A stretch of DNA of 64,000 bases from Ascochyta rabiei (taxonomy: Eukaryota; Ascomycota; Dothideomycetes; Pleosporales; Didymellaceae). Location: assembly GCF_004011695.2 (NCBI RefSeq), contig NC_082405.1, positions 1,364,001-1,428,000 on the forward strand, written 5' to 3'. A model generated the notes under the pieces. It had not been told where the DNA came from, did not search any database, and worked only from the letters and a program-made list of their open reading frames with translations. The position numbers and the translations under genes were made by a program. Shown in pieces: positions 44,841 through 57,200 of the stretch (position 1 is its first letter; the number at the start of each line of letters is the position of its first letter).

Positions 44841-45426
44841 TACGCAAGTACTATAATTCGCTACAGACTCTTTAATTAAACCAAGAGCGCCCTAGGTAGC
44901 TGGCGAGGCACACATGCTAATGGACGCCGCAGGACAGTTAGGATCGACTTCCTTAGCCAGGTCTAACTCGCCAGCCTTAACTATCCTATTTGCTAAACAC
45001 AGCGCCTTTTGCCACACGCGTTTATTTGCCTGTTTTAGGATTTTCTTATTACGCAACAATTGCGCAATAACAGTTATAAGAAGTAACTTGTCTTCTTCTA
45101 CCTTTTTCTTATACTCCTTGCAAGTCTTATCTAATAACGCCTAAGACATGTTTATATATAGCTTGCCGGCCTTTATACACTTAGCACACTTTAGACCTTT
45201 TAGACTACCTAGCATAATATAGCACTTGTAGCTGCTAAAGAAATAATAATTGTAGGGGACTTTGGCGGGTGTATTAGCTTAGCAGATTTCTAATATAAGA
45301 CGGATGTTGCGGGCGTATAAGGACATCTTGACTTACAGGTTACTAGATACAGAGATTGCAGATTATATAAAACTCTAAAATATAATTATATAGTTTAAGG
45401 ACAAACTAAAGAGGAAGGGGGGATAG

Positions 45427-45913
45427 TGTTATAATCCTGTGCTAGGGCACAGCACAAACATAAGTACCAGCCAACCAAGACCCCTAACTCCGCTCTGAAG
45501 GAACGAACAGTAGAGAAGGACAGAACAGATAGGGATGTTACGTAACTGCTTGTTAACAAGCATAACACATGTAACTGCTTATTAATAAGCATAGTACAAT
45601 ATGCTTGTCTACAAGCACCCTTATATATTTTATTAGACTAACTCTAGTTACTTATTAATAAGTACTGTATCTCCTTAGTATATAGTTAGTAGGAACATAA
45701 CCCTTATAGTTCGTGTTTAACCTTATTAATTAAGTTTGTCTTTAGAATCTTAACCTGCTCTTGAACTAGACAGTCTACTCTGTACTATTTATTGCACCCT
45801 ATCTTTATAAGCTTTGCTTAGTTAATAACCCTTACTGATCTAGTAACCGTACTTATCCCCGAGAACCAATAGAATCAGTGCTTACGGTCTTTAACTAAAG
45901 TACGACTTCAACA
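45427..45913 (+). repeat. 3' LTR of element D
   Basis: 487 bp, same length as the 5' copy, preceded by the purine tract GAGGAAGGGGGGATAG. Confidence 0.93.
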
Positions 45914-46710
45914 CTACCCTACACTTACTAGATCCTTTACTAACTCTATAACAACACGCTAGGTATCCTGCCTTAACTCTGCTACCCCTGCTACTAACTC
46001 TGTATCCTCCCCTTCTTCCCTTACCTCTTACCTCTACGTAGTAAGGTTGCCTAAAAAAGTTGCATATTCTAGACTAGCGTAAACTAGAACCTAGAAAATA
46101 TTAGTATTAGGTAAGAACAGGGAAAGATTATACTTACTAGGAAACACTTCTTATTTTTAAGTGTGCAATAAGCACACTTAGACAATAGCGCCTTAAGGAA
46201 GCTGTAATTAACCTCTTTCCCCCTTATAAAGGCGTAAACTAAATAAATACAGATAACCCTATAGGCCTCTGCAAGAGCTCTAGGCAGAACTAGTATTAGT
46301 ATAGTAACTAAGTAATAAAACCTATAATTGTTAGTAAGAATATAAGGCAGCGTAGCAGGTATGCTTATAGTAAGAAATAGTGTCTATTAGAGTAAGGAAA
46401 GGTATAAGAATTGTTTGTTTATATACACACGCAACATACCTAGATAATAATAATAATAATAATAATAAACAAATAGCGTACTAAATAATAAAGGAAACAG
46501 CTTAGTTTTACCTTAAAATCTGCAACAATGTTGCAGGTAAGAAAGAGTTGTCTTTACCTTAGACAAAAATAATAACACAAAATTAAAACAACATAACAGT
46601 AAGCTACTAATACTCTAAAATAATACTAAATAGGTATAATCCTGCTAGAGGACATTAATATATATTTTTACGCGTATTAGGACAATCTACCTATATAAGA
46701 GGGGGGGTAG
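45914..46710 (+). other. 3' internal region of element B, with an (AAT)n microsatellite
   Basis: This resumes element B after D and carries no clear gene. An AAT/ATA microsatellite sits at about 46,444-46,468, and the B polypurine tract at the right end. Confidence 0.7.
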
Positions 46711-46989
46711 TGTAACACACTAGTTACCTAAAGCCTTATCTAATTCCTCTCTAATTTATTACTAACTTAGTGCTGTTACATCTCTGTCCACCCCACACTC
46801 TAGGCCAGCACTCTAATTCTTTCTAACTCTTATAAGGTATAAAAGGCACAAGGTTAATAGGTATAGAGAGCTAGTTTTTAAGTATTCTTTTATATAAGAC
46901 CTATAGGAATAGAACAATTCTCTGTGTAAACTATACTAGTGCTCCTATACACCTCATAGCGGATACCTACATCCTTTAGAGACTTCTAT
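46711..46989 (+). repeat. 3' LTR of element B, first part (split by element C)
   Basis: It matches 32,912-33,190 and is interrupted by C at TCTAT. The remaining 22 bp, including the duplicated TCTAT, lie at 54,285-54,306. Confidence 0.92.
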
Positions 46990-47191
46990 TGTTAGGCGCT
47001 GGGCCTAGGGGCACCTCTGCCTGTCTTGGCGAGCTACCATGGGGCTAGTCAGCCCAGACAATATAAAGGTGTTAGAGGTTATTACTAATACTCCAGCAAT
47101 TAGTCTTGTTACTATACACTACGTACCTTAATATACCTACTATCCTCTTTAACCCTATCTTCTCTTATAGTTACTTTATACACTCTTTATA
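46990..47191 (+). repeat. 5' LTR of element C
   Basis: 202 bp, TGTTAGGCGCTGGG to CTCTTTATA. The 3' copy ends CTCTTTACA. Confidence 0.92.
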
Positions 47192-47299
47192 TTCTAATTA
47201 CTCTTATATTACAATTAAAGATAGACCTAAGCTACTATAAGTCTTAAACTAAATTATCTAGGCTTACTGTCTTTAGAGAGGGACTAAGACAACCTACCT

Positions 47300-50200
47300 G
47301 TAGGAGAGCCGGTAGAGCGTAAGGTAACACCTCCCTCTGCAGATAAGGAGATACCTTAACAGACACTAAGTGTCTATAGTGCCTTAAGAGGATCTGTAGG
47401 TCCTCTAGGTGGTATACCTTACTCTAGAATTTGTATCTATAGGGCAGCTTTAGCTAGAGAAGGCCAGAATGGCCTAGAAGTGGGTAATTAATAACAGGAG
47501 TTAGAAAACCTGCGTAAATAGTTGTAAGAGACAAAAGACTAAGAGGAACTTTCCTCTCTTTATAAACTTAGACGCAAATATAACAAAGGAGATCTAGCAA
47601 CAATCCTATCCTTCTAAAAAGTATAAGAAGGAGTAGAAAAACTACAATCTTCTCTATCTATAAATCTTCTATAACCTAAACCCCTATAGAAGTATGTAAA
47701 GCATAACTACGCTAAATATAACTATTAGGAGAGAGATTATAAGGGATACCTCCTCTAATCCCTAGTTAATTTCCTTATAGAGGAATAAAAGATTAACTTT
47801 AGTATAAGGTACCTCTTAGAGAACCTAAAGATGTTGTAGTAGGCCTACTGCACAACTAACTACAGTAATTAGCTAACCTAGGAACTAACGTAGCAAGAAC
47901 TAAAAAGAATTATGCTAGATACTCTAGGAACGCTAGCTAAACGTAAGCAAGCAGCGTATAAATCCTTAAAGCAATATAAGTAGTAGAAATCTTAGTTCCC
48001 TATAGATCTACTAGACTTTATGCGTCTACTATAGAAGGAACTAGGCAACTTATATACGCTAGAGCTTTAAGTCCTAGAATATGTTACTGTACTGCTCCCT
48101 AGCCTATAAAAGGACTTGTTCCTTATCCTCTATAATTAAAGGGACACAATCCTAAAGGTAGAGGAGCAAGTTAAAATTATTATTTAGAGACTAGGTTATT
48201 ATGGCTAACAGCTACCTAAGACGACTCTAGCTAAGGGTAAGACAACTAATAAAGGACTACAGAAACACTAATTTAGTAACTCTAGGTTAGAGGGGAACAT
48301 AAAAACCCTAAAAAAGTTATTTAAGCCTAAGAAGTTCTATAAGGAGCTAGTAAAGGGTAAAAAGGGCTAAGATAGGCTACATAAGGCCTAAAACGCGTGC
48401 CTTAAGTGCAGAGAAACTAGTTACTATTGCCCTAACTGCCTAAAGCTAAAGTTAAATTAGAAAGACCCTACTCTAGATAAGTTAGGAAAAGATTAGGGGC
48501 CTAAGACCTAATCTCCTCTCTTGTAGCCTATATTAAATTGTCTAAAGAGAAGAAGGAGAATATCTCTCTTTATAAGGTAGTGTACCTAGAACATATATGC
48601 CTACTTACAGTTAAAGCATCTATAGGTAACGCAGAGAACGTGGAAGCCCTAATAGATAGGGGGTTATAACTAAACTTAATTTTAGTTCTCCTAGTAAAGG
48701 AGTAGGATCTAGAGGTTATACTGTTAAATAAAATAGTAGCTAAAGGTGTAGGCGGAGCAGAATTGCCTATCTATAGAGTAACTACAGCAGAAGTATCTAT
48801 TGTTAACTTCTGTAGAAGATAGGAGGTCTAACAGATACCCTTTATAGCTATAGACCTACAAAGGTACAAGATATACCTTAGATTGCCCTAGATTAACTAG
48901 ACAAACCCTAGGCTAAGCTATTTAAGCTAGCGTATGCTCTTCTAAGGGAAGAAGTATAGGGACTCTCCTAAACTAGAGAAAATAGTGTTAGAAGATGCTA
49001 AAGAGTTTAAACGCACTATAAGAAGTCCCTTAGTAGACGTTTATATGTGTATAGTGAACTTAGTAGATACACACAACCTAATATCTACTAAAAAGAGCCT
49101 AATTCTAGAAGTGTATTGCAAATATGCGCACTTAGGATTACAGGAGAATACTTAGGTCCTACTAGAGCATAGAGAGCACAACCTAGCAATTGATATTGCA
49201 GAAGAAGCTACTTCCCCCTACTAACCGTTATACAGGCTATCTACAACAGAATTAGAGATACTTAGGAAGTATCTAGCAGAATATCTACAACGTGGCTATA
49301 TATAACACTTAAGGTCGCTAGCAGGGGCGCCTATTCTCTTTTTAAAGAAGAAAAACAGTAACCTATAACTATGTGTAGACTATAGAGGTCTAAATAAGAT
49401 AACAGTTAAAAACTACTATCTATTACTACTAATTATAGAGTTACAAGAATAACTAGCGTAAGCTAAGTTCTATACTAAACTAGATATACATAAGGCGTAT
49501 TACTGTATCTAAATTAAGGAAGAGGATAAGTAGAAGACTACTTTTTAAACTAGGTATAGACATTTTAAGTATATAGTAATGCTGTTTAGACTTATAAATG
49601 CTCCTACCTAATTTCAGGCCTATATAAACAAGGCACTAATAGGATTAGTTAATATAACTTATATTATGTATCTAGACAACATATTAGTATACTCTAAGAC
49701 AGAGGAAGACTACGTTAGACACGTTAAGGAGGTCTTAGAGAGGCTTTGTAAAGGAAACCTCTATATACGCTTAGATAAGTATAAATAGCACTGTTAATAC
49801 ATAGAGTACCTTAGGTACATAGTCTTACCTAAAGGGGTAAGCATTAACCTAAACAAGGTTAAAACAATCTAAGAATAGCTAATCCTGCGCACAGTTTGCA
49901 ATATCTAAGTATTTATAGGCTTTATAAACTACTATTAGAGATTTATTACAGGGTTTTCTAAATTAGCCTTGCTATTAACCTAATTAACCTAGAAAGGGCT
50001 AAATTCAGCTAAATCTAGTTAAGTAATAAGGGAGGAGGAGAGTTAGCCTCTTAAGCTAAGTAAAGAATCCCTATAAGCTTTCTAGAATATAAAGGACTTA
50101 TTTATTAACGTACCTATCTTAGTTTATTTTGTACCTAGGAGGCAGACTAGGATAGAAGTAGATGCCTCTAGAGGCGCCATCTTAGGAATCCTTAGTTAAC

Positions 50201-52100
50201 TATTCCCTAGGGAGGGGAAGCTAGCCTAATAGAGGCCTGTAGACTTCTATTTAAAGAAGTTAATCTAAGCAGAGTATAACTATAATACTTATAACTAGGA
50301 ACTTCTTGCAATTGTCTAGAGCCTATAACATTAGCAAAGATACTTAGAAAGTACCTTCTTTAAGGTCCTAACAGATTACTAAAACCTAAAATGGTTTATA
50401 GAGACAAAGGTTCTTAGCTATTAGCAAGTAAGGGCATACTTAGTGTTATCTAAGTTTAACTTTATAATTACTTATTACCTAGGGTTTACAAACCCTGCAG
50501 ATAGACTCTTACAGTGTCCTAATTACATAAGAGAGGCGCAAGACCTCTTATAAAAGTACAATAAGGCTTTTATATAACCGCTTTAGGAGATCCTAACTAG
50601 AAGGAACCCTAATACTCCCCTAGTAGCAGCTATAACCCTTTGTTTGTCTGTAAAAGAAAGAAAGGATATAAGAGACCTTAAAAGAGAAGAATTAAGAGAG
50701 AACAGTTACACAGAGCTAACAACGGACTTAGACAATACAGACAAACTCTCTAGTACTAAAAAAGAGTTAAGTAATGTTAAAATAGGATAAAATAACCTAG
50801 GAAAAGATAATATAGCTAAGGAGAAGCGTATCTTGCTTATAAGGCTAAAGGATAAAGTTCAAGTAATTAAAGAACATTACAATAACCTAATGTTAGGACA
50901 CTTTGGAGCATAAAGGACCTTAGAGAAGATTTAGCGCAGATACACCTAGAAGGGCATTACTAAGGACATATCTAACTACTACTACAATTGCTTAGTATAT
51001 AGGAGATTAACTACTACCTAATATAAACTGTACAGGTTATTATAACCTTTACTAGTGCTAAGCTAACTATAGAAGGACGTAACAATAGATTTTATTATAG
51101 AATTACCCCCTAGTAAGGTGGCTAGGCTAGTGTATAACTCTATACTAGTAGTAGTGTGCAAATTAACTAGAACGTTACACTATATACTAGCTAGGGCTAA
51201 TTAGGATAGAAAAGATCTAGCGCATACCTAGACTAGAGAAACTATCTGTTTACACAGCGCGCCAGCATAAATTATCTTAGATTAGGGGCTACTAATAAAC
51301 TTAAAGACGTAGAAAACCTTTAACTACTATTTAAACTTAAGACAAGTCTTAACGTTGGCCTATTATCCCTAGATAGATAGCTAGATAGAAAGGCAAAATT
51401 AGACTCTTAAATAGTACTTACGTTGCTCCTATACTCTAGAATAAGACAATTAGGCCCTATAGATTTTATTTACGGAATTTGCGTATAATAATAGTATTTA
51501 CGTATCTATAAATATAACACCCTTCTAAGCCTGTTACAGTATAGATCTAAGGGGCACAGATTAGCCTACTTTAGTATTAAAAGGTAGAGAATCTCCCCTT
51601 ATAAAGGAATTAGCTGCTAGAGTTATTTCCTTATAGGCTACCTGCAAAGCAAATATAGAAAAGTTAAACAAGTATTAAAAGAAACACTTAGATAAGAAAC
51701 GACTACTAGCACCCTTTAAAGTAGGTAACAAAGTACTAGTCTCTAGCAAGAATATTAGGACAGTACGCCTAAAAAAGAAGCTAGACTAGAAATACCTAGG
51801 ACCTAGGACTATTATAGCCTAGATTGGCCCCAGTACATACAGAGTAGACCTGCTAGGAACAAAAGGGATCTATCTAGTATTCTATGCGTTACTGCTAGAC
51901 CTATACATACTAAGATGTTAACTCCTAATTATACAGGAATAAATACAAGAACCTATAGTTAAAGGGGAAGAGAAGGTATAGGATGTGGAAAAGGTCCTTA
52001 ACAGAAGGTAACTAGACAACAGACAGTAGGAATACCTAATTAAGTAGGATAGATTCCCTAACTTAGAAAATTCCTAGGAAATTAGCACAAATCTTTCTAA
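47300..52100 (+). pseudogene. gag-pol remnant of element C
   Basis: Gag-like sequence runs from about 47,300 to a zinc knuckle CLKCRETSYYCPNC at about 48,398-48,440. A protease region follows (about 48,600-48,850). RT blocks include LCVDYRGLNKITVKN (about 49,367) and YLDNILVYS (about 49,668; Asp-to-Asn at the active site). RNase H is near 50,130-50,500, and integrase with a zinc finger and DFI-like core at about 50,860-51,500. Many TAG/TAA stops lie at former Trp/Gln codons. Limits are approximate. Confidence 0.87.
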
Positions 52101-52559
52101 AGAAGCGCTAAAACAATACTAGAAAATAATAAAGTAACTGCTTAGACTGCGTAATAAGACGTTAAGGTTAAAGTCTAAAAAAGGAGGGGACTAAAAAGGC
52201 TAAATATCTTTACTTAATTATGATTTTTCCCTATAGGGGTTTTTTAATTAATAAGTGTTTAATAGTTTACACTAAGGGAAAATATAACTCTATCTTACCC
52301 TAAGAAATATAGACTAGCTAAAGCAGACATCTTTTAGCCTATTATAGCTATTTCTAATATAAGGAGATAAAGAAAGTTACATACTACATTATATAGTTAT
52401 AATTGTAAGCAAATATAGAAGAATTAGTATAGAAGAACACCTTCCTAGTATTATTTAAACTATCTAAGAGTGTAATGTACCTAATTGCTATATTAGCCTA
52501 AAACTGTCTACTAACTACAAACTTAGGTATTATTAATCTAAACCTTCTTTATAAGGAAC

Positions 52560-53600
52560 ATCTATTAACTATAACTACTACTATAGGCATAAGTAGTAGC
52601 CTTACAACCACTATAAGGCTTCTTAGCAGCAGCAGCAGCGGCAGCAGCATCGGCGGCAGCCTGCTTAGCAGCCTCTTGCTCCTCCTACTCCTCTTAGAGT
52701 TAACTAAGTGTCTTTCTAGTGCCTGCAATCTAGTACTTTAACTATAAAAGAAGTTAGATATTATTAAAATAGGTTAAAACGTGCTATAATACCTTCTTAC
52801 ACGGGGTAATAGGCGCATCTAGATTAGACTTGCTACCACTCTCCTCTAACATCTTCTTTTGCTTTATCTTAGCCTTAACAGCGCTAGCCTTAGATTAATC
52901 TTGCTTCTTAACATAGATGCTAGATAAGGTTAACTTACGTATGTAAGTGTTGCTATTGTAGAGTATAAGCAGCTCTTCTTGTAGTAAATAGTTCCTACTA
53001 AGGTTAGATTATGCTATAATGTGCTAAAAAGAGACAGAACGTACTCTTAAATCATACCTAGCAACAAGCTGGCCTAGTTAACAATAGACTTGCCTATTGC
53101 GGTCTTCTTGTTAATAGACATAGGCGCAGTAGTAGTAGATGTTATAGGGGTGGTCTTAACGCTAGCTGCATTAACAATAGCGGCATAAGCAGTAGTAACT
53201 AGGCAATAACTAGAGTAAAGGCGCGCTATGTTGCTAGAAAGCCTTAAATAGCTGTTAGCGTACTTATTAGGGCCCTAAACGTGTTAAAAGATGCTAAAAC
53301 AAGCTAAAAGGAGATAAAACACGTACTAATAGGCAATTCTTGTTGCTATTATAGCACTCTCTGTAGTAGTAGGCCTAGGCGTCCCTATAACGCAGGCTAC
53401 CCTATAAAGCTAGGTTAGTAGAGAAACAATAGTCCCTATAGACATTACTATTAGCAATATAGTAGAGGTAGAGCATACAGCACTACTTAGCAGTCCTACT
53501 ATTCTTAGTAATGTTAATCTTGCGGCAAGCAGGTATAGACATAACAGCTATAGTAAATAGTAGTTAGTAACAGTTAGTAATAGTTAGTGGTGGGCGGTAG
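52560..53600 (-). pseudogene. Antisense coding remnant downstream of pol in element C
   Basis: Minus-strand frames read protein-like over about 1 kb. A Thr/Ser-rich segment (SVKTTPITSTTTAPMS) comes first. After a phase change follow LLQEELLILYNSNTYIRKL, KASAVKAKIKQKKMLEESGS and a poly-Glu/Ala tail (EEQEAAKQAAADAAAAAAAKK) from a GCT/GCC repeat at about 52,625-52,670. Stops fall mostly at likely Trp/Gln codons. The coiled-coil plus basic plus Ala-rich ending resembles C-termini of Fot1-type transposases, but this is a guess; an extra antisense retroelement gene is the alternative. Confidence 0.5.
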
Positions 53601-54082
53601 CAGTTAGGAACAGTCTAGAAAGGTTACTAAGGCGCGTTATGCGGTACTATCTGCTAAAACATGTTAGAACGTGCTAGAAAGACCTAGAAAATCCTTTAGC
53701 TATCCTTACAAAAGTGCTAGACGGAATAGGTTAGTACTTACTAAAATAAAGTGGGATATAGTAGTAACTAACAAAACTAGGGGTATAGATAGCTTATATG
53801 CTGCTAGCTACCTAGTTAGAGCTTTAGCCTACGCAGACAGCTGCCTAGACCCTAGAGGTAAAGTAAGAGGTAAGAGAGGATTTCTGTTTAACTTTTACTA
53901 GGTAAAGGCAGAATTAGTATTAAGCCCTATCTAGCCTCACAAGGCGTCTAAAATGCCTAAACCTAGTTAGAATTGGCTATAACAGGACAGACGTAGTAAA
54001 CACGTCTAATACCAGGCTAAAATAATAAAGTATTGCTAATTATACCATTGTTTAAGCCAAACAATCTAGAGAAGGGAGGCAT

Positions 54083-54284
54083 TGTTAGGCGCTAGGCCTA
54101 GGGGCACCTCTGCCTGTCTTGGCGAGCTACTATAGGGCTAGTCAGCCTAGACAATATAAAGGTGTCAGAGGTTATTACTAATACTCTAGCGATTAGTCTC
54201 GTTACTACACACTACGTACCTTAATACACCTGCTATCCTCTTTAACCCTATCCTCCTTTGTGGTTGCTTTGTACACTCTTTACA
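54083..54284 (+). repeat. 3' LTR of element C
   Basis: 202 bp, TGTTAGGCGCTAGG to CTCTTTACA, followed by TCTAT and the last bases of the split B LTR. Confidence 0.93.
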
Positions 54285-57200
54285 TCTATTATCCTGCGTT
54301 GTTACACGTGCCTGCTGTTTACTCTCCGCAATCTCCTAAGAGATTAGGTGCCTTAATCTAGGGGCTAAGGCTGCTAGAGGCGTAAGTAGTTAGACGTTGT
54401 CTGCCTTATAGGCTAGATCTGTAAGGCCATAACTAGTAACGTCTACAAAAGGATTGCTAGCAGCTTCTACAGCCCTGTTCCTTCGCGAACTAGTCTGGGA
54501 TTTACTTATTTGTAGGGGATCTTGTCTGTATGCTATTAGTAATAGTAAGCTGTTAGCCTTAATATATATAATGCCTTGCTTAGGCCCTTATATAGTATAG
54601 TCTAGGCTCTAGCATTTTATTATAACGTAAATCTTAGGTAAAATTACTAGTTACCCTTCTATTAGTTAATAGACCTGTGCCTAGATGTTTATAACAAAGA
54701 TTGTCTTTTTTACATAGTAGGTTGTAACAGGTAAGAGAGCAGTAAGAGGCTAGGTTATTACTAGAAAGCTGTTAGGTAGAGGGAGTTTAGTGTATATAAG
54801 GACTGTATCTGCTTGCTTATAGTGCCTTATTATCCCTACACCCTTATCTACATCTACCTTCTAGCCCTTACCTTTAATAATATAATACCCTCTTTAACAT
54901 ACATCTCCTATAAGGCACTGCCTAACTACACCTACTAGGTGCCTAAGAGCATGCAGCCCTAGCTGTTGCTTTTGCGGTACTAGTGCTGCGCCAGCATTAC
55001 GCACTTAACTACCTTATCTAAGAGTAACCCTAATAGCACTATCTTGTCCTTTATCTATGTCTTTTGTTAGTCTAGTAGGTATAGGCTTTTTAAGGCCAAC
55101 TTTAGCATATGTCCCTGCTATGTCTAATTAAAGGAAAAGATGTGTGTTAAGGTATTTCCTGCGCTGTCCTAGTGTCTACCCCTACTAACTTTTGTAAATT
55201 AACCCTGTTTTCTATTTAGCCTACAACATGCTTAATTTCTTAATTAAGTATACCCTCTACAAGATAAATAATAAGATAATTACTTTAGGCAACTAGATAA
55301 CTAATAACAACATAATTGTTTAGGTGTAGACGTACTAGCAAACTACGTATAACTACGCTAAGGCTTATTATAACAGCTTTATTACCTATAATACTATAGT
55401 TTACTGTTGTATTAATAAGTCTAGTCTAAGTAAGACTAAGTATACTTAAGCCTGTTAGGTCTCTTAGTTGTATAACCTTAAGCGGTACATTATAGGTGTT
55501 TTCCTCCCCCTTTTTCCTATACAGAGCTAACTTTTTATAGGCTATAGTAAGGACTATTAGTATAAAGCTTCCTAATAATATAATAATTAACAGCATAATT
55601 AAGAATTACTTCTAGAAGACAGGTAGTGCTTACAACGCAGAGAAGCGGTAGTACTACTATGGTACTAACCTGCCTTCTACTGTCTAGGCTCTGTTAGCTC
55701 CTTTTAAGCAGTTTTTGTTGTCTTTAACTAAACCTACCCTAGGTAGTTGTTGCTGTTTTAGCCCCTCCTATAAGATAAGCCCTTCTAAGGGTTATAGAGG
55801 AGCTGCTTAAGCTATAGTTGTAGTTATAAAGACCCTCCACTTTAGTAATAATTTTTAATAAACTAGTAGATAGTAATAAAACTCTCCTTTCTTATAAATG
55901 TGCTACTTTTGCTAGTAATATATTAGATAGACGCTAGGCCTCTTTTAGCCTCTAGTTGTATAAGTCCTAGGGCTATCTATCCTTACCTTTTTCTTTAGCT
56001 ATTTTAGAGTAGGGTTTATTATACAGACTTCTAAGGACATCCCCTCTTTTACCTTAACAGCGCTAGTTTTCTAGTTATAGTCTAGCTTACTGTTAATAGA
56101 TTACCTGCTTAAGCGTATTAGTAATAATCCTAAAGGATCTTATTACAGTAGTTAAGGTTCTTAAGTAGTTCCTAGGTGGCTTCTTTATTTAGCTAACCTA
56201 GCTACTAAACTCTACACTTCCTTCCTTAGGTAGCAGTATTTCTATGTAACAGTATACCTTTAACTTTAAACCTGTTACTAGGTAAGACATCTTCTAGTAT
56301 ACTAATAGGACCTAGCTAGAACCTACTACTTAAAAGGGGTTCCTTTTAGTGCTTAAGAAGTAATATGTTAAACACTAGGTGTACTCTGTCTATTAATAGG
56401 GGTAGCTTTAGCATATACGCTAGCTTACCTACCTTTTTAATTAATATAAATAGCCTAAGGTACTAAGCTTTAAACTTCTTAGAAGAAGAGCTTATTGTTA
56501 GGTTCTTAGCCTAAAGGAGAACAGAGTCTCCCTTAGCAAAGTGTTGTTTAGACTATTTTGTGTTATACTACTAGGCGTTGCCTTTTTGTATATACTCTAA
56601 GGCCTTCTTTACTATTTTCTATATCTTGTGCTAGCGTAATAGGTAGCTAGCAACCTGCTAGCGTAGTTCTAGTGTTGCCTTGTCCTTGTCCTAGACAGTT
56701 TAGGGTTTTTATAGCTAGTGCTTATTAGGCATCCTATTAAATTATTTAGGGTCTGTGCTAATGGTAACCTTTATAGGAGATTTTCTGTAGGCAGAGTAAG
56801 CTTTAAAGTTATAGGCGTACTTAGCGTATAGTAGAAGGTCTACCTAGTTATCCTATTAGTAGTTTATGTATATGTAGAGGTACAATTCTAACTTCTAGTT
56901 TTAGTGCTCTGTCTGCCTATCTGTCTAGGGGTAGAAAGCTGTACTTAATTAGTAGTTAATCTTAAGGTAGTAGCAGATATTAGACTAGAATTAACTAGTA
57001 AACACTAAACCTTAATCTAACAACAGCGTATCTAGTAGTTCTTGCTTTGTTAAGCTCTACTCTATAAGCAGCTTAGCTAGGTGCTAGGCAGTAATTGTCT
57101 TAGTATAGGGTAGGTACTAGACATACTTACTAAAGCAGTCTATAAGGACTAGTATAGAGTTATACTTATTCCCCTTAGCATCTATTAACTTTAGTAGGTC

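Larger units (their letters stand above)
38981..45913 (+). mobile_element. Ty3/gypsy chromovirus-type element D, 6,933 bp, nested in B
   Basis: The 487-bp LTRs (38,981-39,467 and 45,427-45,913) are flanked by a perfect 5-bp duplication CTACC (38,976-38,980 and 45,914-45,918). LTR differences are transitions. The element holds gag with zinc knuckle, RT, RNase H, integrase and a chromodomain-like end, all on the plus strand. It is the least decayed retroelement here and therefore probably inserted after B. Confidence 0.95.
46990..54284 (+). mobile_element. Ty3/gypsy element C, 7,295 bp, nested in the 3' LTR of B
   Basis: The 202-bp LTRs (46,990-47,191 and 54,083-54,284, starting TGTTAGGCGCT) are flanked by a 5-bp duplication TCTAT. 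A purine tract (AGAAGGGAGG) precedes the 3' LTR. gag, protease, RT, RNase H and integrase run on the plus strand. About 1.9 kb between integrase and 3' LTR holds a minus-strand coding remnant. LTR differences are transitions. Confidence 0.95.
32912..54306 (+). mobile_element. Ty3/gypsy element B, about 7.16 kb once nested elements are removed
   Basis: The 5' LTR is 32,912-33,207 (TGTAAC...GTTACA, 296 bp). The 3' LTR is 46,711-46,989 plus 54,285-54,306, also 296 bp after removing element C and its 5-bp duplication. A polypurine tract (AGAGGGGGGG) ends just before 46,711. Element D lies inside its 3' internal region (38,981-45,913). The internal region holds gag, RT and integrase remnants, all with RIP stops. 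The flanking 5 bp do not match, so no target duplication is seen. Confidence 0.88.

Noticed and set aside
44914..45144. 76-codon plus frame between pol and 3' LTR of element D
   Set aside because: Lies in the non-coding tail of the element, after the chromodomain; probably chance.
53671..53901. 76-codon plus frame in element C
   Set aside because: Opposite strand to the antisense remnant, no motif; likely chance within repeat sequence.
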